Shown: positions 36,042 through 45,911, counted from the first letter of the stretch. The stretch is 64,000 nt of DNA from QHXN01 sp032162705 (GCA_032162705.1 JAVRON010000003.1:18084-82083), one strand, 5' to 3'. Made by a program: numbers and translations. The notes: generated by a model from the sequence alone, not told the origin.

Positions 36042-36423
36042 AAAATCACTCCGAAATTTTAATCCGAGTTCCGGCGGCGGACTGCGCGCGCCGGGAGGAG
36101 CCTGCGGATTTCGATTACTCTCGACAAGCGGCCCGGCTTGTTGTTAAGTTTCAGTCTCACCCGAACGGTAACGCCTCCGCGCTTCAGCCGCGCCCAACTC
36201 GACGGCGGCTTACGAGGTGACGAAGCGTGACCCTTTGTTGCATGGCCTTGCGAAAGTCTTTCTATTACTCGACGACGACGCCTGTCAATAACTTTTTCCT
36301 CCCGCGCATCGGGCGCAACGAATTGTCGTGTCGGTCACGGGGAGGCGAACGAGTCTTCCGACTCGTACTTCGTTCCGCCGCGATCACCAGGCGCGCCGCG
36401 TCGGTCTGTTCAAGGAGCATCGA
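36042..36423. promoter_or_regulatory. Divergent region, GH27-GH5 / GH2 beta-galactosidase
   Basis: These 382 bases have no credible gene. Operator copy C lies at 36233-36256, followed by an AT-rich stretch (36255-36300), and AAGGAG is near 36411 ahead of the GH2 ATG. The arrangement would let one regulator act on both the GH27-GH5 operon and the GH2 gene. Confidence 0.45.
36233..36256. promoter_or_regulatory. Putative operator copy C
   Basis: The sequence starts CTTTGTTGCATGG and ends CCTTGCGAAAG. It is identical to copy B over the first 12 bases, and shares CTTTGTTGCA plus GGCCT with copy A. It lies 168 bp upstream of the GH2 beta-galactosidase and 192 bp upstream of GH27. Finding a long shared motif 31 kb from copies A and B, in an intergenic region, argues against chance. 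Confidence 0.48.
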
Positions 36424-39400
36424 ATGAGAAGGTTCTCTGCCGCCGCCACCACCATCGTATGCCTCTGCCTGCCGCTCTTCGCTCTCGCGGCGCGGGCACA
36501 AGACGGTCAGCCTCAGACGCCGCCGCACGACTGGGAGAACGCGCGCGTCTTCGCCATCGACAAAGAGCCGGCGCACGCGACGCTCACGCCATACCCGGAC
36601 GAAGCGTCGGCGCTTCGCGCGGACTCTCCAGACTCGCCCTTCGTCCGCTCGCTCGACGGAGTGTGGAAGTTTCACTGGGCGCGCAGGCCCGAAGAGCGGC
36701 CCGCGGATTTCTACAAGCCGGACTTCGACGTGAGCGCGTGGCGCGACATCCGCGTCCCCTCGAACTGGGAGATGGAGGGCTATGGCACGCCCATCTACAC
36801 GAACATCACTTACCCCTTCAAGCGCGCCGCGCCGCGCGTGACTGAAGAGCCGCCTGCGGCGTGGACTGCCTACAAAGACAGAGACCCGGTCGGCTCCTAC
36901 CATCGCACGTTTGAAGTGCCCGCCGACTGGCGCGGGCGGCAAGTCTTCCTCGCCTTCGGCGGCGTCAACTCGGCCTTCTACGTCTGGGTCAACGGACAGA
37001 AGGTCGGATACAGTGAAGACAGCAGACTGCCTTCGGAGTTCAACATCACGTCTTACCTAAAGCCTGGCGAGAACATGCTGGCGGTCGAGGTTTATCGCTG
37101 GAGCGACGGGAGCTACATGGAGGATCAGGACTTCTGGCGTATGAGCGGCATCTTCCGCAGCGTCCAACTCGTCTCTCGCGCGCCCATCTACGCCCGAGAC
37201 TTCTACGCGCGCACCACTCTCGACGCCGACCACCGCGACGCCACGCTCAGAGTGAAGGTCAAAGTCAGAAACGCCGAGCGGCAGAACGACGCCGTGGCGG
37301 TCGAAGCGAAACTGCTCGATGCCGCGCACCATTCGGTCTTCCGCGCGCTCAACGAGAAGGCGAACGTTCAGGGTCAGTCAGAGACCGCGCTCGACTTCGA
37401 GCAGAAGGTGTCGAACCCACTCAAGTGGTCGGCGGAAGAGCCGAATCTCTACACGCTGCTCATCACGCTTAAAGACTCGTCAGGTCGCGTCATCGAAACA
37501 ATCCCCTGGCGCGTCGGCTTCCGCTCGTCGGAGATTAAGGACGGGCAGATTCTCTTCAACGGCAAGCCCATCATCATCAAGGGCGTCAACCGCCACGAGT
37601 TCGACCCCGACCGCGGGCAGGTCGTGACGACCGCCGGAATGATCCAGGACATCAAGCTGATGAAGCAGCACAACATCAACGCGGTGCGGACGAGCCACTA
37701 TCCGAACGTGCCCGAATGGTACGACCTGTGCGACCGCTTCGGACTCTACGTCTTAGACGAAGCCAACATCGAGTCGCATGGCTACGGCGCGAACGAGGAG
37801 CAGCGCATCTCGACCGGCGAGGACTTCACCGACGCGCTCGTCTCGCGTTACAGGGGCGTCGTCGAGCGCGACAAGAATCATCCTTCGGTCTTCATCTTCT
37901 CGATGGGCAACGAGGCGGGCTTCGGTCGAAACTTCGTCGCCGCGCGCGAGTGGGCGAAGACGAACTACCCGGAGTTCATCGTCTCTTACGAGCCGGGCAA
38001 CAGCATACACTCCGACGTATTCTCGCCGATGTACACGCCGCCCAGTCAGTTGATTCCTCAGTGGGAGAAGTACGGTCGGGGGCGTCCCATGTTCCTCATC
38101 GAGTACGCGCACTCGATGGGCAACAGCGACGGCAACCTGCCGGAGTATTGGTCGGAGATCGAGTCGCATCGGCAGCTTCAGGGCGGCTTTATCTGGGACT
38201 GGGTGGATCAGGGGATTCGCAAGCGCGGCGCGAACGGACGCGAGTTCTGGGCCTACGGCGGCGACTTCGGCGACGTGCCGAACGACGACAACTTCTGCAC
38301 CAATGGCCTCGTGCTGCCCGACCGCACGCCGCACCCGACGATACTCGAAGTGAAGAAGGTCTATCAGTACGTCAAGGTCGAGCCAGTTGACCTTGACGCC
38401 GGCCGTGTGAGAGTCCGAAACAAGTACCTCTTCCGCGTCCTCTCACACTTGCGCGGCACCTGGGAGTTGGAAGAGAGCGGGACGGTCATCGAGCGCGGAA
38501 GTCTGCCGCGCCTCGCGGTCGCGCCCGGCGCGTCGCAGGAGGTCGCGCTCGGCGTCCGTGCGCCGCAACTCAAACCCGGCGCGGAATATTTTTTGAAGGT
38601 CACGTTCGCGCTCGCGTCCGACGAGTCCTGGGCGAAGAAGGGATATGTCGTCGCGTGGGATCAGTTCGAGATGCCTTACAAACCGCCGCTCCTGCCCGCG
38701 CGCGACGCCGCTGCGATGCCGGCTTTGAAATTGAGCGAGTCGCGCGACGGCTTCACGGTTTCGGGCGAACACTTCACGGTACGCTTCGGGAAGAAGAGCG
38801 GCGCGCTCGACGACTACGAATTCGACGGCAGGCGCTTGCTTGCGGGCGCGCTCGTGCCGAACTTCTGGCGTCCGCCGACGGACAACGACCGCGGCAACGG
38901 AATGCCTGAACGCCTGCGCGTGTGGCGTGACGCGGGCGCGCGAAGAACAGTGGGCGGCGTCACAGCCGAGCAGACTACGCCGCAGGTCGTCCGCGTCAAT
39001 GTGTTCTCGACTCTGCCCGCGGGTGATTCGCAGTACCGCAACACCTACACGGTCTTCGGCGACGGCTCAATCGAGGTCGAAAGTTCGCTCGCGCCCGGCG
39101 TGGGTCTGCCCGTGCTGCCGCGCTTCGGCGTACAGTTGCGAGTGCCGGGCGAGTTCGCCTCGGTCGAGTGGTACGGGCGCGGGCCGCAGGAGAACTATTG
39201 GGATCGAAACTCCGGCGCGGCTGTCGGTCGCTACTCGATGGCGGTTGACGAATTGTTCTTCCCCTACATCGAGCCGCAAGAGAGCGGCAACCGGGCGGAC
39301 GTGCGCTGGGTCGCTTTCACCGACCGTGAAGGCTTCGGGTTGAAGGCCACGGGGCTGCCACTTCTATACTTCAGCGCGTGGCACTTCTCCGCGGAAGAGT

Positions 39401-39591
39401 TGGAGCGGCACAAGCACCCTTCAGAGATCGTTCGCTCGGACGACATCACCGTGAACCTCGACTACAGGCAGATGGGCGTCGGCGGCGACGACAGTTGGGG
39501 CGCGTGGCCGCACCCTGAATACCAACTGCCCGCACAATCCTATCAATATGTGTTTCGACTTGAGCCGGTGCGCGGACGTGCGCGCGGGTAA
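36424..39591 (+). CDS. Beta-galactosidase, GH2, LacZ/EbgA-like
   Basis: 1055 residues with a signal peptide (FSAAATTIVCLCLPLFALAA). Domains in order: GH2 sugar-binding jelly roll (VPSNWEMEGYGTPIYTNITY, SYHRTFEVP), immunoglobulin-like domain, TIM barrel with acid/base in FIFSMGNEAGFG and nucleophile in MFLIEYAHSMGNSDGN, and the C-terminal small-chain domain (FWRPPTDNDRGNG ... VEWYGRGPQENYWDRNSGA). It removes terminal beta-galactose and, unlike LacZ, is predicted to be exported. The ATG at 36424 has AAGGAG and the signal sequence; the frame is open to 36328. Operator copy C lies upstream. Confidence 0.93.
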   Translation: MRRFSAAATTIVCLCLPLFALAARAQDGQPQTPPHDWENARVFAIDKEPAHATLTPYPDEASALRADSPDSPFVRSLDGVWKFHWARRPEERPADFYKPDFDVSAWRDIRVPSNWEMEGYGTPIYTNITYPFKRAAPRVTEEPPAAWTAYKDRDPVGSYHRTFEVPADWRGRQVFLAFGGVNSAFYVWVNGQKVGYSEDSRLPSEFNITSYLKPGENMLAVEVYRWSDGSYMEDQDFWRMSGIFRSVQLVSRAPIYARDFYARTTLDADHRDATLRVKVKVRNAERQNDAVAVEAKLLDAAHHSVFRALNEKANVQGQSETALDFEQKVSNPLKWSAEEPNLYTLLITLKDSSGRVIETIPWRVGFRSSEIKDGQILFNGKPIIIKGVNRHEFDPDRGQVVTTAGMIQDIKLMKQHNINAVRTSHYPNVPEWYDLCDRFGLYVLDEANIESHGYGANEEQRISTGEDFTDALVSRYRGVVERDKNHPSVFIFSMGNEAGFGRNFVAAREWAKTNYPEFIVSYEPGNSIHSDVFSPMYTPPSQLIPQWEKYGRGRPMFLIEYAHSMGNSDGNLPEYWSEIESHRQLQGGFIWDWVDQGIRKRGANGREFWAYGGDFGDVPNDDNFCTNGLVLPDRTPHPTILEVKKVYQYVKVEPVDLDAGRVRVRNKYLFRVLSHLRGTWELEESGTVIERGSLPRLAVAPGASQEVALGVRAPQLKPGAEYFLKVTFALASDESWAKKGYVVAWDQFEMPYKPPLLPARDAAAMPALKLSESRDGFTVSGEHFTVRFGKKSGALDDYEFDGRRLLAGALVPNFWRPPTDNDRGNGMPERLRVWRDAGARRTVGGVTAEQTTPQVVRVNVFSTLPAGDSQYRNTYTVFGDGSIEVESSLAPGVGLPVLPRFGVQLRVPGEFASVEWYGRGPQENYWDRNSGAAVGRYSMAVDELFFPYIEPQESGNRADVRWVAFTDREGFGLKATGLPLLYFSAWHFSAEELERHKHPSEIVRSDDITVNLDYRQMGVGGDDSWGAWPHPEYQLPAQSYQYVFRLEPVRGRARG

Positions 39592-39638
39592 CTGAGGGCG
39601 CGAGCATCCAATCCGTTCGAGCAATCTCTCTTTGCGCC

Positions 39639-39681
39639 TGAGCGGCTTCGCGTGAGATGGAGATTCACGCGAAGCCGCTCA
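39639..39681. terminator. Strong bidirectional terminator hairpin
   Basis: A perfect 17-bp stem (39639-39655 TGAGCGGCTTCGCGTGA and 39665-39681) has a 9-nt loop, and a run of T follows shortly on the plus strand (ATTTTTT near 39695-39701). It lies between the convergent GH2 and MetX-like genes. Confidence 0.8.
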
Positions 39682-39702
39682 GAACCGCAGAGGGATTTTT
39701 TG

Positions 39703-40734
39703 TTAACGCGAGAGGAAGTCGGCGACCGCCGGGTTCATCTTCCGCCACTCGCAGCCCGGAGCGAGATGGCCGCAGTCGCCTTCGAGCGTGAGCACCTGCG
39801 CTTTGAGCAGGCGCGCGAAATCTAAAGCGGGGCCGGGCGTGACGACGTGGTCTTGTGCCGCGACGACGACGAGCACGCGCGCCTTGACCGCGGCGGCGGC
39901 GCGCTCCATCGAGCCGCCGAAGGGCGCGGACACGTCGAGCGTCATCATCGCCTGATCCTGCCTGATCTTGTCGTTGGCGTCGAAGCCCCTCAACGTCCTG
40001 GCCTTCGCCAACTCCTCGAAGACTTTTTCACGCGTCATGCGCCGGTTGAACTCTTCGGGCGTGCTCAAGAGCAGCGCGCCGAACTCGTACTCGGCGGCGC
40101 GCGCAGGCTCCTGTGTGTAGTCGCCGTTCTGCCAGCCGGGGTCGTTCATGATCGCGTCAATCTGCGTCTGCCAGTCGAGCAGGTCGTATGGCGCGAGCCG
40201 CGGCGAGCCGACCACGGGGACGCCGCAGTCCATGAAGTCCGGGTACGCGACGATCCATTGGAACGTCTGCATCCCGCCCATCGAGATTCCCAACACGGCC
40301 TTCAGGTGACTTATGCCAAGCACCTTCGTCAGAAGCTCGTGCTGAGAGTTGACCATGTCGCGGACGGTGAAGCGCGGGAACTTCATGCGCGGCTGGCGTG
40401 TGCTGTTCGACGGCGACGAGGAGACTCCGTTGCCGAGCGCGTCAACGGCGATGATGTAGAACTTCGACGTGTCAACGAGACGGCCCGGCCCGAAGTTCGA
40501 CATCAACTGCTCGGTCGTGCCCGATGCCCAGGTCGGAAACAGGATCGCGTTCGACCTATCGGCGTTGAGCGCGCCAAAGGTTCTGTAGCCGATGCGGCAG
40601 TCGCGTAAAACGTCGCCGCTCTCCAGCCTGAAGTCGCCGAGTTGCGCGAACTTCAACGCCTGCGCGGCGGCGACGCCCGCACTCATCAACAGGAAGAGAA
40701 GAATGGACGCGGCGACTCTGATCTGCCTCTTCAA
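39703..40734 (-). CDS. Secreted homoserine-acetyltransferase-like alpha/beta hydrolase
   Basis: 343 residues with a signal peptide (VAASILLFLLMSAGVAAA). The fold is MetX-like: DCRIGYRTFGALNADRSNAI, the nucleophile elbow LGISMGGMQTFQW, and the catalytic His in LEGDCGHLAPGCEW. MetX acetylates homoserine in the cytosol, but a secreted protein lacking the full MetX sequence is more likely a hydrolase or esterase of unknown substrate. The TTG at 40734 with GAGG 5 nt upstream marks the signal peptide start; a GTG at 40788 is in frame but lacks a ribosome-binding site. It is downstream of the sorbosone-dehydrogenase-like gene. Confidence 0.8.
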   Translation of the reverse strand: MKRQIRVAASILLFLLMSAGVAAAQALKFAQLGDFRLESGDVLRDCRIGYRTFGALNADRSNAILFPTWASGTTEQLMSNFGPGRLVDTSKFYIIAVDALGNGVSSSPSNSTRQPRMKFPRFTVRDMVNSQHELLTKVLGISHLKAVLGISMGGMQTFQWIVAYPDFMDCGVPVVGSPRLAPYDLLDWQTQIDAIMNDPGWQNGDYTQEPARAAEYEFGALLLSTPEEFNRRMTREKVFEELAKARTLRGFDANDKIRQDQAMMTLDVSAPFGGSMERAAAAVKARVLVVVAAQDHVVTPGPALDFARLLKAQVLTLEGDCGHLAPGCEWRKMNPAVADFLSR

Positions 40735-40794
40735 CGGAGCCTCACTTTCGGGTTGCGGGCAGCGAGTCCGTGGGCCATTTTGCCGCACGGCGAG

Positions 40795-42153
40795 CTACTT
40801 GCCCGCGTAGCTGACGCGCCAGATCGTGTTTGAGCCGTCGTCGGAGACGAACAGCGAGCCGTCTTTCGCCTCCGCCACGCCGACGGGCCGGCCCCAAACG
40901 TCTCCCGCGGGCGTGACAAAGCCGGTCATGAAGTCTTCGTACTCGCCGGTCGGCACGCCGTTTCGCAGGAGCACGCGGATCACTTTGTAGCCGGTGCGTT
41001 TTCCGCGATTCCATGATCCGTGCTCGGCGGCGAAGGCGTCGCCGACGTACTCGCTCGGGAACTGCCCCGTGGCGTAGAACATCATCTCAAGTGAGGCCGA
41101 GTGCGACTGTATGAGCACGTCCGGAACGACGACCTTGTCGCGTAACTCCGTGTGCGCGCCGGGGTGACGAGGGTCTTGGTTCGGCCCCGTGTAGTACCAG
41201 GGCCAGCCGTAGAAGCCGCCTTCACGCACGCGCGTCACGTAGTCCGGGACGAGGTCGTCGCCCAGCCCGTCGCGCTCGTTGACCGAGGCCCAGAGGTTGC
41301 CCGTCAACGGGTTGACCGCGATGCCGACCGCGTTGCGGATGCCGGTCGCGTAGAGGCGGAAGCCTGTGCCGTCCGGGTTGTATTCGAGTATGTCGGCACG
41401 CCGCTCCTCCTGCGCGTTCGCGTCTTCATAGACGTTCGTCAGCGAGCCGACAGAGACGAACATCTTTTTGCCGTCGAGCGAGAAGGTGATGTCGCGCGTC
41501 CAGTGGCCGCCGCCGCGCAGTCGTCCGCCGCCGGGCAGGTCTGGCACGACGGTCTCGGCGGGGCCGCGCGCCTTGAGGTCGCCGCTGCGGTACGGGAAGC
41601 GTAGCACGGCGTCGGTGTCGGCGATATAGATGTAGCGCGGGTCGGGGCCGGGTGGGTAGAAGGCGATGCCGAAAGGCTGGTGCAGGTCGGCGGCGAAGAC
41701 TTCCGAGGTCTCGGCCTTGCCCGCCGCGCCGCGCAGCAGGCGCACGCGCCCCGCATAACTCTCCGCGACGAAGAGGTCGCCGTTCGGCGCGGTGCGTATG
41801 AGGCGCGGGGTCGCGAGTCCCGCGGCGTACTCCTCGACCTTGAAGCTGGCGGGCACCTGCGGCCACGCGCCCTCGGGTCGCTTCACAAGCTTTGAGCCGG
41901 CGTCCACAGAGCGCGTGGCGTAAGGCTTCGGCAAGTCCGCCGGCGTGATGCGGTGGCGCACGCCCGGCGCGTCCGTCGTCCAATCGCCCGCCGCTCCCTG
42001 CCCTGCGAGCACACGGCCCGGCGTGGCCGGCTGTTCGTGCCGACCCGTCTGCGCTTCATGCCGCTGTTGTGAGCACGCGTCCCCGGCCGCCACCAGCAAC
42101 GCCGCCGCGAGCGTCGCCAACGATACGAGCGCCGTCAAACCCTGCTTGCGCAT
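40795..42153 (-). CDS. PQQ-type sugar (sorbosone) dehydrogenase-like beta-propeller protein
   Basis: 452 residues with a signal peptide (LTALVSLATLAAALLVAAGDA). The beta-propeller shows FKVEEYAAGLATPRLIRTAPNGDLFVAES, FGIAFYPPGPDPRYIYIADT, HWTRDITFSLDGKKMFVSVG and AVGIAVNPLTGNLWASVNERD, and ends FAAEHGSWNRGKRTGYKV ... DDGSNTIWRV. These are typical of L-sorbosone/glucose dehydrogenases of the AA12-like group that use pyrroloquinoline quinone. It would oxidise aldoses in the periplasm, feeding electrons to a cytochrome, but no PQQ biosynthesis gene is in the window. The ATG at 42153 has GGAGG 5 nt upstream. Confidence 0.85.
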   Translation of the reverse strand: MRKQGLTALVSLATLAAALLVAAGDACSQQRHEAQTGRHEQPATPGRVLAGQGAAGDWTTDAPGVRHRITPADLPKPYATRSVDAGSKLVKRPEGAWPQVPASFKVEEYAAGLATPRLIRTAPNGDLFVAESYAGRVRLLRGAAGKAETSEVFAADLHQPFGIAFYPPGPDPRYIYIADTDAVLRFPYRSGDLKARGPAETVVPDLPGGGRLRGGGHWTRDITFSLDGKKMFVSVGSLTNVYEDANAQEERRADILEYNPDGTGFRLYATGIRNAVGIAVNPLTGNLWASVNERDGLGDDLVPDYVTRVREGGFYGWPWYYTGPNQDPRHPGAHTELRDKVVVPDVLIQSHSASLEMMFYATGQFPSEYVGDAFAAEHGSWNRGKRTGYKVIRVLLRNGVPTGEYEDFMTGFVTPAGDVWGRPVGVAEAKDGSLFVSDDGSNTIWRVSYAGK

Positions 42154-42301
42154 GTAGCCTCCGCCCTCTTGCTCTGCCATGAAGGTTAACAAGCATCCGT
42201 CTAAAGTCGGTTGAATGGTACGGCGATCATCTTAGCAACAAACATGCCCGCGGCTAAATGCACGGTCGGTCTCGCGCCCCCGCGAGTTTGGGCCGCGCCT
42301 C
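42154..42301 (-). promoter_or_regulatory. Upstream region of the sorbosone-dehydrogenase-like gene
   Basis: 148 bases lie between the GH2 stop and this gene. They include an AT-rich segment around 42180-42245 likely to hold a promoter. No operator copy was found. Confidence 0.3.
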
Positions 42302-44839
42302 TTACGGGCCGTTAACGCGTATGGCGAGCGTCGCCGGGGCCAACCCTTGTGTCGAAGCCCTGATGACTACTCTGCCGGCCCGCCTTTCGGACTTCAACAC
42401 TAAAAGGCACCGCCCTTGCCACGCCTTCCTCTGCGGCTGCTGGTAGCTCTCCGTGCTGACGGGGTTGGCGTTTCCGACGGCGACAATCGTGCCGGGCCCT
42501 TCGACCGAGAACCTGACGAGGTTCTCGGCCTTCGGGTTGCGCACGCCGCGCGCGTCTGTCAGCTCGACCGTGATGTAGCTCAAATCCTCGCCGTCGGCCT
42601 TGATGTCGCTTCGGTCGGCGGAGAGCGTGATGCGCGCCGGCTCGCCCGCCGTGCGCAGCTCAGCCGACCCCGCCTGTTTGCCCGCGTCATAGCCGACGGC
42701 TTTGAGCACGCCCGCCTGATAAGGGACATTCCACCTGGCCGTCAACTCGGTCGAGCGGTTCGTTGGCTTCCTGCCCAAAGACCTCCCGTTCAAAAACAGC
42801 TCGACCTCTTCGCACGATGAATAGACATTCACCTCAAGCGGCTTATTCTCGTAGCCCTTCCAGTTCCAGTCAGCCGCAACGTCGAACCAGTGCCACTTCG
42901 ACCACGACTGCCTCTTCGGGTTCGGGTCGAACGAAGGGCGCGGCGGCTTGACGAAGACGGACACCTGATCCTTCTTCCAGAGCGCGTCGCGATAGAAAGA
43001 TTGTGGTCGCTTCCAGCCGCAGATGTCTATGTCGCCGCAGTAGGCCAGCGTCCAGGGGTAAAAGTTGTGCTCCTGCCAGTAGCCGCGCCAGCCGATGCTC
43101 GCCTCGCCGATGTAGTCGAAGGCCGTCCAGACGAAGTCGCCGACGACGTAAGGGTGGTCAACGACGCCCATCCAGTAGTCGAACGCTTCGAGCGGGAAGG
43201 ACTCCGTCGCGACCATGACGCGTCTGGACACGCGCCGGTGGTCTGCGTCGTACTTGTCCTTCATGTAGTTGTATCCGGCGAGATCGAGCGTGGCAAAGTA
43301 GGGGTCTTTGTCCTCGCCCATGTCATTGACGGCGGAGGTGACGGGGCGCGTCGGGTCGAGCCGTCGCACGTAGTCGGCCAGAGCTTTCGCCGTCTTCACC
43401 ACTTCCGGCTTGTTCCTGTTCGGGATTTCATTTCCCGTGCTCCACATCACGACGGACGGGTGGTTGCGGTCGCGCACGACCATGCTCTCGACATCGCGCT
43501 GCCACCACTCGTCGAAGAAGAGGTGGTAGTCGTGCGGGTTCTTCCCGTCGCGCCACATGTCGAACGCCTCGTCGATGACCAACATGCCGAGCCGGTCGCA
43601 GGCCGCGAGGAAGGCGGGCGACGGCGGATTGTGCGCGAGCCGAAGGGCGTTGAAGCCCGCGGCCTTCAATAATTCGACGCGGCGCTCTTCGGCGCGGTCG
43701 TATGCGCGCGCGCCGACGGGGCCGTTGTCGTGATGGAGGCAGCCGCCTTTGAGCTTGAGCGGCTGGCCGTTGAAGAGGAAGCCGCGCGCCGCATCAAACG
43801 AGATCGTGCGGACGCCGAACCGCGTCTCCGCGCGGTCGGTCAGCTGACCATCTCGATAGACTTCGGTGACGGCGGTGTAGAGCGCGGGCGAGTCGGGCGA
43901 CCACAGCGCGGGAGATTTTATCGCCGCATCCTGATCGAACTCGTATGCGGCTTTCGCTTCGACTGTCTGACTCGACTCGACCTTCGCGCCTTCAGCACCT
44001 GCGGCGTCAACAATCCTCGTGATGAGTTTGATTCGCGCCGTGCTGTCGCTCTCGTTCATCACTTTCGTCTTCGCGTTGACTTTCGCGGATGACGCGCCAA
44101 CCTCAGGCGTCGTGACGTAAGTGCCCCACTGCGCGACGTGCACAGGCTCCAACGTCTTCAGCCAGACGTGTCGATAGATGCCGGAGCCGGAGTACCAGCG
44201 ACTGTTCTCGCCCTCGTTCTTCACCTTGACGGCGAGCGTGTTCGCGCCGCCGAATTTGACCTTGTCCGTCAGGTCGAACCAGAAGCTTGTGTAGCCGTAA
44301 GGATGGCTCCCCAATGGCTGGCCGTTCAGCCATAGGTCGGCGTTCATATAGACGCCGTCGAACTGAATCACGATTCGCTTCCCCTTCGCTTCGGCGGGGA
44401 CGTTGAAAGTTTTGCGATACCAGCCGGTGCCCCCCGTCGTGAAGCCGCCGCTCACCTGACTGATCGCTTCGGGGTCGAAGGGCGAGCGAGTGCCGGGCAG
44501 GTCTTCGATGCTCCAGTCGTGCGGGAGGTCGAGCCTGCGCCAGCCGGAGTCGTCGAAGTCGGGACTCTCCGCGCCCTGTGCGCCGCCGCGATGGAAACGC
44601 CAGTCAGCGTCGAAGAGTGTGACGTTGTTCTGTTCGCCGTCAAAGAGTGCGATGCTGTTTTGTTCGTCGCTTGCGGGCGCGACGGAAGGTGAAATCAACT
44701 GCGCCGTCTGCGCCTCGGATGACGTTCCCGCCGCGGCTAACAAGACGAGCAGCGCAATCCCCATGACCCTTATCTGATCTTTGATTGAGAACTCTTTTCT
44801 CGGCGCTCTGCCTGCGCCGGCGCGCGTTGACCTCATCAT
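42302..44839 (-). CDS. Beta-galactosidase, GH2 with DUF4982-type C-terminal domains
   Basis: About 845 residues with a hydrophobic signal (RVMGIALLVLLAAAGTSSEA). Sugar-binding jelly roll: FDADWRFHRG, RRLDLPHDWSIEDLPGT, GWYRKTFNVP. TIM barrel: LKGGCLHHDNGPVGA, acid/base in VVMWSTGNEIPNR, likely nucleophile in MVATESFPLEAFD. The C-terminal beta-sandwich domains (NVYSSCEEVELFLNGRSLGRK, ADGEDLSYITVELTDARG) match BgaA/DUF4982-type galactosidases. It is a different GH2 subgroup from the genes at 18 and 36 kb. Start at ATG 44839 or the adjacent ATG 44836 (GAGG just upstream). The deacetylase lies upstream on the same strand. Confidence 0.9.
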   Translation of the reverse strand: MMRSTRAGAGRAPRKEFSIKDQIRVMGIALLVLLAAAGTSSEAQTAQLISPSVAPASDEQNSIALFDGEQNNVTLFDADWRFHRGGAQGAESPDFDDSGWRRLDLPHDWSIEDLPGTRSPFDPEAISQVSGGFTTGGTGWYRKTFNVPAEAKGKRIVIQFDGVYMNADLWLNGQPLGSHPYGYTSFWFDLTDKVKFGGANTLAVKVKNEGENSRWYSGSGIYRHVWLKTLEPVHVAQWGTYVTTPEVGASSAKVNAKTKVMNESDSTARIKLITRIVDAAGAEGAKVESSQTVEAKAAYEFDQDAAIKSPALWSPDSPALYTAVTEVYRDGQLTDRAETRFGVRTISFDAARGFLFNGQPLKLKGGCLHHDNGPVGARAYDRAEERRVELLKAAGFNALRLAHNPPSPAFLAACDRLGMLVIDEAFDMWRDGKNPHDYHLFFDEWWQRDVESMVVRDRNHPSVVMWSTGNEIPNRNKPEVVKTAKALADYVRRLDPTRPVTSAVNDMGEDKDPYFATLDLAGYNYMKDKYDADHRRVSRRVMVATESFPLEAFDYWMGVVDHPYVVGDFVWTAFDYIGEASIGWRGYWQEHNFYPWTLAYCGDIDICGWKRPQSFYRDALWKKDQVSVFVKPPRPSFDPNPKRQSWSKWHWFDVAADWNWKGYENKPLEVNVYSSCEEVELFLNGRSLGRKPTNRSTELTARWNVPYQAGVLKAVGYDAGKQAGSAELRTAGEPARITLSADRSDIKADGEDLSYITVELTDARGVRNPKAENLVRFSVEGPGTIVAVGNANPVSTESYQQPQRKAWQGRCLLVLKSERRAGRVVIRASTQGLAPATLAIRVNGP

Positions 44840-44936
44840 TCCCTCACTTTGATAGATGTGCAGACTGTCTTCATGCACACGCCTCTGAGCCTTTCGAGGC
44901 GGGCTGCCAATGATTCGGGCCGAAGTGCGGCGAGCC

Positions 44937-45911
44937 TTACTTATAATCCGTCTTCTGGCTGTCCGAATACGCCTTCCGAATGAACTCGGGCGGCGTCGGC
45001 GAAGCGAACTTCTTTCCCTTGCTGATTGACCACGCGCCTAACCAATCGGATGTGCCAACGTATTTGTCGGGCGACTGATACACAGGGTCTTTCAACGCCT
45101 GCTCCAGGGTGATGAACCGATAGCCTCTGTCTCTCAACACCTTGACCAGCGCGTCGAAGTTGTCGGCGTTAAGCTCGTTGGCGTGCAGCAGGAGGATGTG
45201 CCTGATCTGGCGTCCGAACAGCTCTGCCGAAACCTTCTCGCAGTGGTCGAACTTGAGCGCGGCGAACAACAGATACTCTTCGGAGACGCGCTTCAACTCT
45301 TCGGCGTCGCCCTGCGCGCGTGCCTTCTCATAGGCGGCGAGAAACATCCAGTCCATCGTGTCCACGGTCACGGGCGCGATGCGATAGCCCCTTGCGGCGA
45401 TGAAGTCCTCGAAGGATTTCTCAAGCTCAGGCGTCGCGCCCATCTGAAGGAATGGGTGGCGGAAGTATCTCGCCTTCTGCCCCTTCTCCTTCAAAAGCAT
45501 CTCCGTGACCGCCTCGCCGCGTATGAAGTCGTCCTCGTAGTCGGCGAGCGAGGTCGTCTTGAACCCGAGATGGGTGAAGGTGTGGTTGCCCAATTCGACG
45601 CCACTGTCTGACCATTCTTTCAACACCGCGATGCGCGCGTCGGTTTCGCCGGGCACGTACAGGAGCGACTCGTTGACGAACCCGACGACGGGCATCTGAT
45701 ACCTGTTAAATCCCGACAGGAGTTTACCGGTCATGGCGCGCAGCCTCGCGAGTTCGATCCGCGGGCCGCTGAGGGGCAGGTCGTCCATCGTCACCGCGAT
45801 CTCTTTTTGCCGACCGTTCGCATCGCTCGGAGTTTGCGCCTGAAGGCTAATTAAACAGACGCCCGACATCCAGACCGTCAGCGCCGCCACACATAAAATT
45901 ATTCGCCCCAT
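44937..45911 (-). CDS. Polysaccharide deacetylase (NodB-like), exported
   Basis: 324 residues with a signal peptide (IILCVAALTVWMSGVCLISL). The NodB barrel shows motif 1 as TMDD (residues 41-44) and motif 2 as HTFTH (110-114), which supply the catalytic base and metal ligands; ARYFRHPFLQMGATPE corresponds to motif 3. CE4-type enzymes remove N- or O-acetyl groups from chitin, peptidoglycan or xylan. Beside hemicellulase genes, deacetylation of acetyl-xylan is possible, but the substrate is not determined. It lies between GH67 and GH2, same strand. Confidence 0.88.
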   Translation of the reverse strand: MGRIILCVAALTVWMSGVCLISLQAQTPSDANGRQKEIAVTMDDLPLSGPRIELARLRAMTGKLLSGFNRYQMPVVGFVNESLLYVPGETDARIAVLKEWSDSGVELGNHTFTHLGFKTTSLADYEDDFIRGEAVTEMLLKEKGQKARYFRHPFLQMGATPELEKSFEDFIAARGYRIAPVTVDTMDWMFLAAYEKARAQGDAEELKRVSEEYLLFAALKFDHCEKVSAELFGRQIRHILLLHANELNADNFDALVKVLRDRGYRFITLEQALKDPVYQSPDKYVGTSDWLGAWSISKGKKFASPTPPEFIRKAYSDSQKTDYK

